Positions 1 through 8,640 of a stretch of 27,118 nt of DNA are shown here, piece by piece. Numbering within the stretch: the first letter of the stretch is position 1; each line of letters opens with the position of its first letter. Under the pieces are notes generated by a model. That model searched no databases. It was not told the origin of the DNA and saw only the letters and a program-made list of their open reading frames with translations. The stretch spans positions 1 to 27,118 of the forward strand of contig CABTXQ010000014.1 in assembly GCA_902488835.1 (NCBI GenBank), read 5' to 3'. Source of the stretch: an uncultured Ileibacterium sp. (GTDB taxonomy: Bacteria; Bacillota; Clostridia; Peptostreptococcales; Anaerovoracaceae). The position numbers were made by a program, and so were the translations under genes.

Positions 1-1203
1 AACAAAAAAATTGATGAAATGTCAAAGGAAGAACAATATAGGGAATATTTAAGAGCTCACTCAAGCAGTGACTATGATTATGCTGAAAAAAACTATATTA
101 AAGAGAAAAGACGTAGTGATGTTGAAAGAGAGCGATATGATTTAGCAGAAAAGAAGCGCGAAAAAAAACATTCAAATAAACGTGAGAAGAAGAAAAAAAG
201 CTATATTAAACGAATTGTTGCCGCTCTTTTGTTAATTGTAATTTTAGTGATAACATTCTTTTTTTCACTTACAAGCAAATTTGAGAGACGTGATATAGGA
301 AATAGGGATTACGGTATTGACAGTACTGCATTTAGAGATCTTAAACAATATAGGAATATATTAATTCTCGGATCAGACGCAAGAGAATCAGAAGGGTATG
401 ATGGAAGCAGAACAGATGCCATTGTAATATTAAGCATTAACAAGAAAAATGGAGATATGAAGCTTATTTCATTGATGAGAGATTCATATTTATATATGAA
501 AGGCTACGGAGGAGACGAATATGTTCTTTCAAAAGCTACACACGCACATGCATATGATGGTGCTATGAACACGGTTTCAATGGTTAATCGCAATCTTGAT
601 CTTAATGTTAGGGAATATATGTTATTCAACTGGGAAGCCGTAAGCAAAATGATAGATGCCCTAGGTGGAATTGAAATAGATGTAAAAGAAGATGAGATTT
701 CAGATGTAAATGATTATGGGTATGAGACGGCGAGAAATGTCGGAACTGACTTCACACCATTAACGAGTCCCGGTAATCAGACACTTACAGGCGTACAGGC
801 TGCAACATATTGCAGGATAAGAAAAAATTCCGGAGGAGATGTATCGAGAGGAGAGAGATATAAGAAAGTTATTCAGGCGGTAATTACGAAGGGAATTAAG
901 AATCCATTTGCACTAAAAAAAGCATCAAAAGAAGTATTTCCTATGATAAGAACTAATATGTCAAATGGGAATATGGCAAGCTTAGCAATTCGTATTGGGA
1001 GATCAAAGTCAAAGGGAGGCGTATCATGGCCAAATGATTATTACGGAGGCATCCTCTATGACGGTTTATGGTATGCTGTTCCGACAACACTTGAGAGTAA
1101 TGTTAAATGGCTTTATGGTGAAGCCTTTGGAATTTATAATCATGAACCTTCCGAAACATGTAGAGAGATAAGTCAGAAAATAGAAGATGAATCAGGCTTA
1201 TAG
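1..1203 (+). CDS. LytR-CpsA-Psr (LCP) family protein, 5' end outside window
   Basis: LCP enzymes transfer undecaprenyl-linked polymers (teichoic acid or capsule) to peptidoglycan on the outer face of the membrane. Numbering from the ATG at 19, the protein has a highly charged Lys/Arg/Glu-rich cytoplasmic segment (about 1-64), one membrane helix (about 65-84), then the extracellular LCP domain. That domain shows NILILGSDAR (113-122), GSRTDAIVILSI and the SLMRDSY strand, followed by GGIEIDV and the conserved TYCRIRKNSGGDVSRGERYKK region with its phosphate-binding arginines. The frame is open through bases 1-18, and the ATG at 19 has no ribosome binding site. The true start is therefore probably to the left and the N-terminus is incomplete here. 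It converges on pyrB with only 8 bp between the stop codons. Family assignment is firm; the polymer transferred cannot be read from sequence. Confidence 0.9.
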   Translation, partial: NKKIDEMSKEEQYREYLRAHSSSDYDYAEKNYIKEKRRSDVERERYDLAEKKREKKHSNKREKKKKSYIKRIVAALLLIVILVITFFFSLTSKFERRDIGNRDYGIDSTAFRDLKQYRNILILGSDARESEGYDGSRTDAIVILSINKKNGDMKLISLMRDSYLYMKGYGGDEYVLSKATHAHAYDGAMNTVSMVNRNLDLNVREYMLFNWEAVSKMIDALGGIEIDVKEDEISDVNDYGYETARNVGTDFTPLTSPGNQTLTGVQAATYCRIRKNSGGDVSRGERYKKVIQAVITKGIKNPFALKKASKEVFPMIRTNMSNGNMASLAIRIGRSKSKGGVSWPNDYYGGILYDGLWYAVPTTLESNVKWLYGEAFGIYNHEPSETCREISQKIEDESGL

Positions 1204-1211
1204 CTTTGTAT

Positions 1212-2288
1212 TTATTCCATGCATTCACAGTAAATGCATTGCTTTTTCCCATCAATAATTTTATAAACTTGATTAAGTCCACGTTCATAATGAGTTATGC
1301 AGCGTGGATTTTTGCAGGTGAAAGATGGATCCTTAATCACGTTTGTAAAATCAAGATTATCTTTTTTTATACCTATTTCTTTTTCTTCTAATAACTTCAA
1401 TATAAGTGCCATTCTCATAAGCTTTCCATTTGCAACCTGCTTGAAATAACAGGCACGAGGGTCATCATCTATCTCCTTTGAGATTTCGTTTATCCTTGGA
1501 AGTGGATGCATTATAGACATATCTTTTTTTGCATTAATTAAATTATCACTATTTAATATGTATGAGTCCTTAAGTCGTTCATAAGCAGATAGATCTTTAA
1601 ATCGCTCTTTTTGGATTCTCGTCATATATAAGATATCAAGATTAGGCATAGCAGTTTCAAGTGATGATGTCTCAATATAATTAGAATCTGAATTAATGAT
1701 AGATTCCAATACATATTTTGGGAGTCTAAGTTCTTCAGGGGAGATGAGATATATATTAATACCATCATACCTGGTAATTGCATTTATAAGAGAGTGAACG
1801 GTCCTACCATATTTTAGATCTCCACAAAATCCAATTGTAAGCTTATTTAATCTTTTCTTTTCTCGATAGATCGTAAGGAGGTCTGCAAGAGTTTGCGTTG
1901 GGTGGGAGTGGCCACCGTCGCCAGCATTGATAACAGGAACAGCCGAATTAATAGAAGCTACAATAGCAGCACCTTCGTTAGGATGTCTTATCGCAATAAT
2001 ATCAACGTATGAGCTTACGACTTTTATGGTATCTTGTAAAGATTCCCCCTTCGCAGTTGAAGAGGTTGAATCATCATTCATTGTGATGACATTTCCTCCA
2101 AGAGAGTACATGGCTGACTCTATACTCATCCTCGTCCTGGTTGACGGCTCGAAGAAAAGGTTAGCAAGCGTCTTTCCACTACAAATTTCGCTATATTTCG
2201 AGGGATTATTGGAAATAGAGAGTGCAGTTTTTATGAGTGCATCTATTTCTTCCGTATCAAGATCCATTATGTCTATTAAGCTTCTCAT
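1212..2288 (-). CDS. pyrB: aspartate carbamoyltransferase with fused C-terminal PyrI-type zinc domain
   Basis: Condenses carbamoyl phosphate with aspartate, the committed step of pyrimidine synthesis. Numbered from the start chosen here, the carbamoyl-phosphate motif FFEPSTRTR is at 45-53, the loop STSSTAKGES at 74-83, HPTQ at 129-132 and the HPLPR loop at 261-265. After the usual catalytic domain (about 300 residues) there are about 55 extra residues with four cysteines, C325, C330, C351 and C354, spaced C-x4-C-x20-C-x2-C. This matches the zinc domain of the PyrI regulatory chain, but the PyrI nucleotide-binding domain is missing. I chose the ATG at 2288 because GAAAGG lies 8 nt upstream and it clears pyrE by 22 bp. 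A longer in-frame start at 2336 would overlap pyrE and add a basic tail. Last gene of the operon. Confidence 0.93.
   Translation of the reverse strand: MRSLIDIMDLDTEEIDALIKTALSISNNPSKYSEICSGKTLANLFFEPSTRTRMSIESAMYSLGGNVITMNDDSTSSTAKGESLQDTIKVVSSYVDIIAIRHPNEGAAIVASINSAVPVINAGDGGHSHPTQTLADLLTIYREKKRLNKLTIGFCGDLKYGRTVHSLINAITRYDGINIYLISPEELRLPKYVLESIINSDSNYIETSSLETAMPNLDILYMTRIQKERFKDLSAYERLKDSYILNSDNLINAKKDMSIMHPLPRINEISKEIDDDPRACYFKQVANGKLMRMALILKLLEEKEIGIKKDNLDFTNVIKDPSFTCKNPRCITHYERGLNQVYKIIDGKKQCIYCECME
1219..1246 (+). terminator. possible terminator of the LCP gene inside the 3' end of pyrB
   Basis: A 7-bp inverted repeat (ATGCATT / AATGCAT, 7-nt loop) is followed by TGCTTTTT on the plus strand, just after the LCP stop codon. 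The same bases encode the last zinc-ligand cysteines of pyrB on the other strand, so the repeat may simply reflect the codons for Cys-Ile-Tyr-Cys. The stem is short and AT-rich, so support is weak. Confidence 0.25.
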
Positions 2289-2310
2289 GCCTTTTGCCTT
2301 TCGTTGTCTA

Positions 2311-2994
2311 TTATAGATTTTTATACCAGGATTCATCGTCCGGATTATCTCTAAATGCCAAAAGTGGTTTTATTGATTCCTGACTAATATAGTTCTCACG
2401 AGCTGCTGTTTCAATTACTGAATCAAAATTTGTTAAGGAAAAATTCTTTATACTGTTTTCATTTAACATATTTTTGCTTTTCTCCATATCATAGGTAAAA
2501 ATTGATGCAATACCAATGACATCTGCACCAGCATCCCTTAATGCCAGAACTGTTGAAATTGAGCTTTTACCAGTTGAAATAAGGTCTTCTACGACAACAA
2601 CTTTTTGACCAGGATATATTCTTCCTTCAATTAAATTCTTCCTTCCGTGATCCTTTTGAGAGCTTCTTACATAACCCATTGGAAGATCTAGAATATGTGC
2701 TGTTATGGCAGCATGAGCAATGCCTGCAGTTGCTGTACCCATCAGCACTTCCGCTTCAGGGAAATGCTTCTTCACCAGTGTTGCAAGTCCATTTTCAACA
2801 TCACATCTTATATCTTTAGACGTAAGAGTAAGCCTGTTATCACAGTAGATAGGACTAAGTATTCCACTTGCCCATGTAAATGGCTCATCTGGTCTTAAGA
2901 AAACAGCCTTGATTGAAAGAAGATCACTTGAAATTATATTGCTTATTTCTTCATCGCTTAGCATATCAATATGATTTATTTTATTTATTTGCAT
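2311..2994 (-). CDS. pyrE: orotate phosphoribosyltransferase
   Basis: Transfers the phosphoribosyl group of PRPP to orotate, giving OMP, which the adjacent PyrF decarboxylates. The PRPP-binding loop VVVVEDLISTGKS is at 132-144. The catalytic-loop signature KDHGR is at 114-118, preceded by the MGYVRSSQK strand. Length (227 aa) is normal for the bacterial enzyme. The ATG at 2994 has GAGGTG 5 nt upstream, so the start is well supported. It lies 27 bp after pyrF and 22 bp before pyrB on the minus strand, consistent with one transcript. The N-terminal 20 residues are a little longer than in short PyrE proteins but keep the usual helix. Confidence 0.96.
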   Translation of the reverse strand: MQINKINHIDMLSDEEISNIISSDLLSIKAVFLRPDEPFTWASGILSPIYCDNRLTLTSKDIRCDVENGLATLVKKHFPEAEVLMGTATAGIAHAAITAHILDLPMGYVRSSQKDHGRKNLIEGRIYPGQKVVVVEDLISTGKSSISTVLALRDAGADVIGIASIFTYDMEKSKNMLNENSIKNFSLTNFDSVIETAARENYISQESIKPLLAFRDNPDDESWYKNL

Positions 2995-3021
2995 GAATTC
3001 ACCTCAAACGCTTTAAATGGA

Positions 3022-3732
3022 TTATTTAATAAAATCCTCAATACATCTTTCATAAGCTTTAACCGGATCCTTTGAAGCAGTAATAGATCTTCCTACAACT
3101 ATGAAATCAGATGTAAGCTCCTTAGCATTAGCTGGTGTTGCAACTCGCTTTTGATCCATTTGGTCATCACCATTAAGCCTTATACCCGGAGTAACGGTTA
3201 CGAAATCAGGAGAGACATAATCGTGGATCATACTTGCTTCATAGGCAGAACACACAACACCGTCGAGACCTGCTTTCTGGACATTTTTGCTGTATGAAAG
3301 GACCACATCTTTAAGATCCCTATCGATAAGAAGTTCCTCTGACATCGTTTTTTGGTCTATTGATGTTAGCTGTGTAACTGCAATTAGCTTAGGTTTAATT
3401 ACTCCAGATTCTTTACAGCCCTCGTCAACTCCATTAGACGCTTCTTTCATCATGGTAATGCCTCCTTGAGCATGTACATTTAGCATATCTACACCTAATG
3501 AAGTGAGTACTTTAATCGATTTCTTTACAGTATTTGGAATATCATGTAGTTTTAGATCAAGAAAAACTTTGTGACCATTTGATTTTAAAAGCCTTACAAT
3601 TTCAGGACCCTCAGAATAAAAAAGCTCCATTCCTATCTTAACATATGGCTTATTATCTTTGAAAAGTGAAAGGAAGTCCATGACCTCAGATTTATCATGA
3701 AAGTCGCAAGCGATTATTACATCTCTACCCAT
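3022..3732 (-). CDS. pyrF: orotidine 5'-phosphate decarboxylase
   Basis: Decarboxylates OMP to UMP, the last step of the pathway. The catalytic array DLKLHD (D59, K61, D64 of the 236-residue protein) is intact, and the N-terminal strand VIIACDF and the C-terminal phosphate-binding segment VVGRSIT are typical of the bacterial type I enzyme. The ATG at 3732 is preceded by GGAGG with a 5-nt spacer. A TTG four codons earlier (3744) lies inside that ribosome binding site and is rejected as the start. The gene overlaps the end of pyrD by 8 bp, suggesting translational coupling, and pyrE follows after 27 bp. Confidence 0.96.
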   Translation of the reverse strand: MGRDVIIACDFHDKSEVMDFLSLFKDNKPYVKIGMELFYSEGPEIVRLLKSNGHKVFLDLKLHDIPNTVKKSIKVLTSLGVDMLNVHAQGGITMMKEASNGVDEGCKESGVIKPKLIAVTQLTSIDQKTMSEELLIDRDLKDVVLSYSKNVQKAGLDGVVCSAYEASMIHDYVSPDFVTVTPGIRLNGDDQMDQKRVATPANAKELTSDFIVVGRSITASKDPVKAYERCIEDFIK

Positions 3733-4657
3733 GAGCACCTCCAATTATTTCATTTATGTCATCAATATTTAAATCATCCATTGCAGACGGAAGGTCTTCA
3801 ATAATCTCCTTACATGCAAAAGGATTAATAAGATTTGCAGCACCGACTTGAACTGCAGTCGCCCCGGCAAGCATCATTTCTATTACATCTTTTGCGCTTG
3901 ATATTCCACCCATTCCAACTATAGGAATCTTAACTGCCTCATATACATCATATACCATTCTCAAGGCAAGTGGAAAGATTGCAGGACCGGAAATACCACC
4001 TGTCCTATTTGCAAGGACAGGATGTCTTGAATTTAGATCAATTCTCATTCCCATCAAAGTGTTTATAAGACTAATGCCATTAGCACCAGCAAATTCACAT
4101 GCTCTTGCAATATCAGATATACTGGTTACATTGGGTGAAAGTTTTACAATTAGAGGTTTATCAGTGACATTTCTAACTGCTTTTGTTACTTTCTCTGCTG
4201 AACTGGTATCAGTACCGAAACTCATACCGCCGCCGTGGACATTTGGACAGCTTATATTGAGTTCAATCCATCCTATATTATCCTCATTATTAAGATGTTC
4301 GCATATCTTAACATATTCTTCAATTGAAAAACCACTGACATTAGCCATTACCGGTTTATAAAAAACCTCTCTAAGCCTTGGAAGTTCATATTTCAAAACC
4401 TTCTCTATTCCTGGATTCTCGAGACCTACAGAATTTAGAATACCTGAAGCAGATTCTGCTATTCTTGGAAGCGGATTTCCATATCTGGGATTTAAGGTAG
4501 TTCCCTTTATTGATATTGAGCCAAGACAGTTTATATCGTAAATCTCAGCAAATTCATATCCGTATCCGAAAGTTCCGGAAGCGGGAATTACAGGGTTATC
4601 AATTTCTATTCCACAAAGTTTGACATTTAGCCTTTTGTTAGTGGATATTAATCCCAT
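3725..4657 (-). CDS. pyrD: dihydroorotate dehydrogenase B, catalytic FMN subunit
   Basis: Oxidises dihydroorotate to orotate on FMN and passes electrons to PyrK, making the class 1B enzyme that uses NAD+. Visible motifs: the substrate loop with NSVGLENPG (75-83), the active-site NISCPNV with the catalytic base cysteine at C137 (cysteine rather than serine marks class 1), VKLSPN (171-176), and the glycine-rich FMN phosphate segments GMGGI and GATAVQVG near the C-terminus. Length 310 aa is normal. The ATG at 4657 follows AAGGAGGAG with a 5-nt spacer, an excellent ribosome binding site. It overlaps pyrK by 10 bp upstream and pyrF by 8 bp downstream, so stoichiometric PyrD-PyrK synthesis by coupling is likely. 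Confidence 0.96.
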   Translation of the reverse strand: MGLISTNKRLNVKLCGIEIDNPVIPASGTFGYGYEFAEIYDINCLGSISIKGTTLNPRYGNPLPRIAESASGILNSVGLENPGIEKVLKYELPRLREVFYKPVMANVSGFSIEEYVKICEHLNNEDNIGWIELNISCPNVHGGGMSFGTDTSSAEKVTKAVRNVTDKPLIVKLSPNVTSISDIARACEFAGANGISLINTLMGMRIDLNSRHPVLANRTGGISGPAIFPLALRMVYDVYEAVKIPIVGMGGISSAKDVIEMMLAGATAVQVGAANLINPFACKEIIEDLPSAMDDLNIDDINEIIGGAHG

Positions 4658-5427
4658 CTTATCTCCTCCTTGGAAAGTACCGGTCCATCTTTACATATGC
4701 GTTTAGATATGATATTACCGGTTGGTGATCCATCTTTATCAATTTCATTTACTTCAACTGAACAACCCATACAGGCACCGAACCCGCATCCCATTCGCTC
4801 TTCAAAACTAAATTCTGCAGGGATGTTCTCTTCCATTGAGAGATTATATACAGATCTTAGCATCGGCATTGGGCCACAGGTAAAAATATTAGATGAAGGC
4901 ATAAGTGAGCGGGCAGCATCTGTGACGACCCCCTTGACACCTATAGAACCATCAGTGGAAGCGATAGAAACCAAGCAACCTAAATCTTTGAACTCATCTA
5001 TGTAAAAAGAATCCTTAGCGGAGTTAAAACCAAGTGCAACTTTAACTTCCTTACCAAGCAAAGCAAGAACTTTGGCAAGCTTATAAAGTGGCGGAATACC
5101 TACACCGCCTCCTATGAGAAGAGGATGCTCTTTTGACTTTGAAATATCAAAACCATTACCTAACCCGGTCAGTACATCAAGTTCATAGTCATAGGGGAGG
5201 GATGTCATAAGCTCCGTTCCCCTCCCAAGTACCTTATATATTATGGTAACCTTCTCTTCATCATAATCGCTAACCGAAATAGGACGCCTGAGATAAAAAT
5301 CTGGAAGCTTTAGATCAATAAACTGACCGGGATTTTTTATTTCTGATGTATCGCCGGATAGGATCATCTTATAAATCCTATCTGCTATTTCCTTATTCTC
5401 TTTTATTTTTAATATTACTTTTTTCAT
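4648..5427 (-). CDS. pyrK: dihydroorotate dehydrogenase B, FAD/iron-sulfur electron transfer subunit
   Basis: Carries electrons from the FMN of PyrD to NAD+ through a [2Fe-2S] cluster and FAD. The ferredoxin-reductase-like fold is visible: FAD-binding YLRRPISV (45-52), the nucleotide-binding IGGGVGIPPLYKLA (105-118) and TCGPMPML (183-190). The four cluster ligands are C214, C219, C222 and C245, with the usual C-x4-C-x2-C spacing then a distant cysteine. Length 259 aa fits the family. The gene begins only 3 bp after the carB stop and its own ribosome binding site is weak (AAG close to the ATG), so its translation probably depends on coupling to carB. Confidence 0.96.
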   Translation of the reverse strand: MKKVILKIKENKEIADRIYKMILSGDTSEIKNPGQFIDLKLPDFYLRRPISVSDYDEEKVTIIYKVLGRGTELMTSLPYDYELDVLTGLGNGFDISKSKEHPLLIGGGVGIPPLYKLAKVLALLGKEVKVALGFNSAKDSFYIDEFKDLGCLVSIASTDGSIGVKGVVTDAARSLMPSSNIFTCGPMPMLRSVYNLSMEENIPAEFSFEERMGCGFGACMGCSVEVNEIDKDGSPTGNIISKRICKDGPVLSKEEIRWD

Positions 5428-5430
5428 ATC

Positions 5431-8400
5431 TTATATTGCATCAATTGTAGAAATTGTCAAAGTCATTTCTTCAAGTACGTTCAATAGAACCTTGACGGTA
5501 TCAAGAGAAGTGAAGAGTGTAACATTATTTTCTGCGGCTATCTGCCTTATTAGCTGACCGTCGCTTACTGCTTTTCCTTCAATAATATCACGTGTGTTTA
5601 TTACATATGCTATATGACCCTGCCTTAGTGCATCTGGGATCTGGTCCTTGTCTTGACTTATTTTCTTTAATGACCTTGTACGAATTCCATGATCCTTTAG
5701 AAATTTCGCAGTACCTCTTGTCGCTTCAATGTTAAATCCAAGGTTGTAAAATCTCCTTATGAGAGGGAGAGCTTCTTCCTTATCATCATCAGCAACTGTT
5801 ACGAAAACTGTTCCATAGTTCTGAAGTTTTGTTCCTGAAGCCTGAAGTGCTTTATAAAGCGCACGATTTATTGTCTTATCATATCCTATGGCTTCTCCTG
5901 TTGATTTCATCTCAGGAGAAAGATATGCATCAAGTCCTTTTATCTTGTTAAATGAAAAGACCGGTACCTTGACATAGAATTTTTTCTTTTCTTCAGGATA
6001 AAGCTCGAAGATTCCCTGTTCCTTAAGGCTTAACCCGAGTATTACATCAGTTGCAATGTCCGCCAATGAATACCCTGTCGCTTTAGAAAGGAAAGGAACT
6101 GTTCTTGAAGAGCGTGGATTTACTTCAATAATATATATATTTTGGTTTTGATCTACTATAAACTGAATATTATATAGGCCTATTATGCCTATGCCTAGCC
6201 CAAGCTGCTTGGTGTATTGGAGTATTTTCCCTTTTGTCTTATCTGATATTGCATTTGTAGGGTAGACGCTTATTGAATCTCCTGAATGCACCCCGGTTCT
6301 TTCGACAAGCCCCATTATTCCAGGTACAAATACGTCAATTCCGTCGCATATTGCATCTACTTCAACCTCGGTTCCCTGAACATATTTGTCAACGAGAACC
6401 GGTTTGTCATTTCCGATATCTACAGCAGTTTTTAGATAGTGCTTTAATTCTTTTTCATCTCCTACAATCTCCATAGCCCTTCCTCCGAGAACAAATGAAG
6501 GACGAACTAGAACAGGATATCCTATATTGTTAGCTGTTTCGATACCTTCTTTAATATTTGTTACAGCCCTTCCTTCAGGCTTAGGAATATTGAGTTTTTC
6601 AAGTACTTTTTCAAATGTATCTCTGTCTTCAGCTCTATCTATGGCGTCGCAGTCTGTTCCAATAATTTTTACACCGCGTTCCATAAGGGGATGAGCTAGA
6701 TTTATCGCAGTTTGACCGCCTAGTGTTGCAATAACACCTATAGGTTTTTCAATATTAATTACTGCCATAACGTCCTCAACAGTTAAAGGCTCGAAATAAA
6801 GCTTATCTGCAGTAGTATAATCTGTAGAAACTGTCTCAGGATTATTGTTTATAATAATAGCTTCATATCCTCTTCGCTTTATTGTTTGAACAGCATGTAC
6901 AGTTGAATAGTCGAATTCAACGCCTTGTCCGATTCTTATAGGTCCTGCACCAAGTACAATAATCTTTTTGTTATCCGTTATTATGGATTCGTCATCATCC
7001 GCATAGGTAGAGTAAAGATAAGGGATGTATGTGCCTGTGTGCAAGGTATCAATTACCTTGAATGAAGGTATGAGATTATTCTTTATTCTCATATTATAAA
7101 CAAAAATCTCATCAACACCCCAAAGCTTAGCGATATAATTGTCTGAAAATCCTATAGACTTTGCTTTCTTAAGAACATCTAAATTATCTTTGTAATTAAG
7201 AAGCTCCTTCTCTAAATCAGTTATGTTCCTTATAGCCTTAAGAAATACTTCAGTAATAGCAGTAATATCGTGAATTTTTTCTATAGATTCTTGGCGTCTA
7301 AGCAGTTCAGCTATTGCATAGATGTTATCATCTCTAAATACGGTTATGTAGCTTAGAAGCTCTTCTACTGAAAGATTATCAAACTTATCCATATGAATGT
7401 GAGAAATCCCAATTTCAAGTGAACGGATAGACTTCAGCATTGATTCTTCAAGAGTTGAACCGATTCCCATGACTTCACCTGTAGCTTTCATCTGCGTTCC
7501 TAAAGTGTTTGCAGCACCGGGGAATTTATCAAAGGCAAATCTAGGGAACTTGGAAACTATGTATTCAAGAGAAGGCTCAGTCGCTGCTGTACCTCCTGCT
7601 ATATTGATTTCTTCAAGTGCCATTCCAACAGCAATTTTTGCTGTCACCCTTGCAATAGGATAACCACTCGCTTTTGATGCAAGAGCAGAAGAACGTGAAA
7701 CCCTCGGATTAACTTCTATGAGATAATACTTACCTGAACTTGAATCAAGGGCAAACTGAACATTACAACCGCCTTCAATTTTGAGTTCTCTTATAAGTTT
7801 TATAGCACTATCGTTAAGCATATTATATTCATCTTCTGTAAGGGAAAGGATTGGAGCTACAACTATGGAATCTCCAGTGTGGACTCCGACAGGATCGAGG
7901 TTCTCCATCCCACAAATTGTAATAGCTTTATCATTTGAGTCTCTCATGACTTCAAATTCAATTTCCTTGCAACCTTTTACGCTCTTTTCAACAAGCACTT
8001 CGTGAACAGGTGATAGACGGAATGCCTTAATTCCAATTTCTCTAAGTTCCGACACATTGTTTGCAAAACCACCTCCGGTTCCTCCGAGCGTAAATGCCGG
8101 ACGGAGAACCACAGGATATCCAATTCTCTCTGCTGCATCTTCTGCTTCTTTTAGTGAGTATGTTATCTCTGAAGGTATTACAGGCTCTCCTATTGATTGA
8201 CACATTTCTTTGAATTGCTCTCTATCTTCAGCACGTTCAATGCTACTTATTGGAGTACCTATAAGTTCAACACTACATTCTTTTAACACGCCTTTTTTTT
8301 CAAGTTGCATAGCTAGATTGAGTCCGGTCTGACCTCCTATTCCGGGAAGAATAGCGTCAGGTCTTTCATATCTCAGTATTTTTGCAATATATTCAAGAGT

Positions 8401-8607
8401 TAAGGGTTCCATGTATACCTTATCTGCAATTGAAGTGTCTGTCATTATAGTTGCAGGATTGGAGTTACATAGAATAACCTGATATCCTTCTTCTTTTAAA
8501 GAAAGACAAGCCTGTGTACCTGCGTAATCAAATTCTGCTGCCTGCCCGATGACAATCGGACCGGATCCGATGATCAATATTTTCTTAATATCATTCCTTT
8601 TTCCCAT
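5431..8607 (-). CDS. carB: carbamoyl phosphate synthase large (ammonia-dependent) subunit
   Basis: Makes carbamoyl phosphate from bicarbonate, ammonia and two ATP. The protein is the usual tandem: a carboxyphosphate half (about 1-400), an oligomerisation region, a carbamoyl-phosphate half (about 550-930) and a C-terminal MGS-like allosteric domain. Both halves show the GSGPIVIGQ / GAGPIRIGQ start, the glycine-rich ATP-grasp loop (RPAFTLGGTGGG and RPSFVLGGRAM) and an EVNPR active-site signature. I chose the ATG at 8607, which has GGAGG with a 5-nt spacer; an ATG four codons upstream (8619) overlaps that site. About 1058 aa, full length. The glutaminase partner carA is not next to it, which is unusual, so the small subunit must be encoded elsewhere. 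Confidence 0.96.
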   Translation of the reverse strand: MGKRNDIKKILIIGSGPIVIGQAAEFDYAGTQACLSLKEEGYQVILCNSNPATIMTDTSIADKVYMEPLTLEYIAKILRYERPDAILPGIGGQTGLNLAMQLEKKGVLKECSVELIGTPISSIERAEDREQFKEMCQSIGEPVIPSEITYSLKEAEDAAERIGYPVVLRPAFTLGGTGGGFANNVSELREIGIKAFRLSPVHEVLVEKSVKGCKEIEFEVMRDSNDKAITICGMENLDPVGVHTGDSIVVAPILSLTEDEYNMLNDSAIKLIRELKIEGGCNVQFALDSSSGKYYLIEVNPRVSRSSALASKASGYPIARVTAKIAVGMALEEINIAGGTAATEPSLEYIVSKFPRFAFDKFPGAANTLGTQMKATGEVMGIGSTLEESMLKSIRSLEIGISHIHMDKFDNLSVEELLSYITVFRDDNIYAIAELLRRQESIEKIHDITAITEVFLKAIRNITDLEKELLNYKDNLDVLKKAKSIGFSDNYIAKLWGVDEIFVYNMRIKNNLIPSFKVIDTLHTGTYIPYLYSTYADDDESIITDNKKIIVLGAGPIRIGQGVEFDYSTVHAVQTIKRRGYEAIIINNNPETVSTDYTTADKLYFEPLTVEDVMAVINIEKPIGVIATLGGQTAINLAHPLMERGVKIIGTDCDAIDRAEDRDTFEKVLEKLNIPKPEGRAVTNIKEGIETANNIGYPVLVRPSFVLGGRAMEIVGDEKELKHYLKTAVDIGNDKPVLVDKYVQGTEVEVDAICDGIDVFVPGIMGLVERTGVHSGDSISVYPTNAISDKTKGKILQYTKQLGLGIGIIGLYNIQFIVDQNQNIYIIEVNPRSSRTVPFLSKATGYSLADIATDVILGLSLKEQGIFELYPEEKKKFYVKVPVFSFNKIKGLDAYLSPEMKSTGEAIGYDKTINRALYKALQASGTKLQNYGTVFVTVADDDKEEALPLIRRFYNLGFNIEATRGTAKFLKDHGIRTRSLKKISQDKDQIPDALRQGHIAYVINTRDIIEGKAVSDGQLIRQIAAENNVTLFTSLDTVKVLLNVLEEMTLTISTIDAI

Positions 8608-8640
8608 TTTTTCCTCCATATTATGAAATATATAATTAAA

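Noticed and set aside
1926..2316. 129-codon plus-strand open frame opposite pyrB
   Set aside because: Complement of a well-conserved pyrB coding region, no ribosome binding site, no recognisable product.
2289..2336. Longer pyrB start at 2336
   Set aside because: It overlaps pyrE by 26 bp and adds a basic, non-homologous tail; the ATG at 2288 has its own GAAAGG and matches the family N-terminus.
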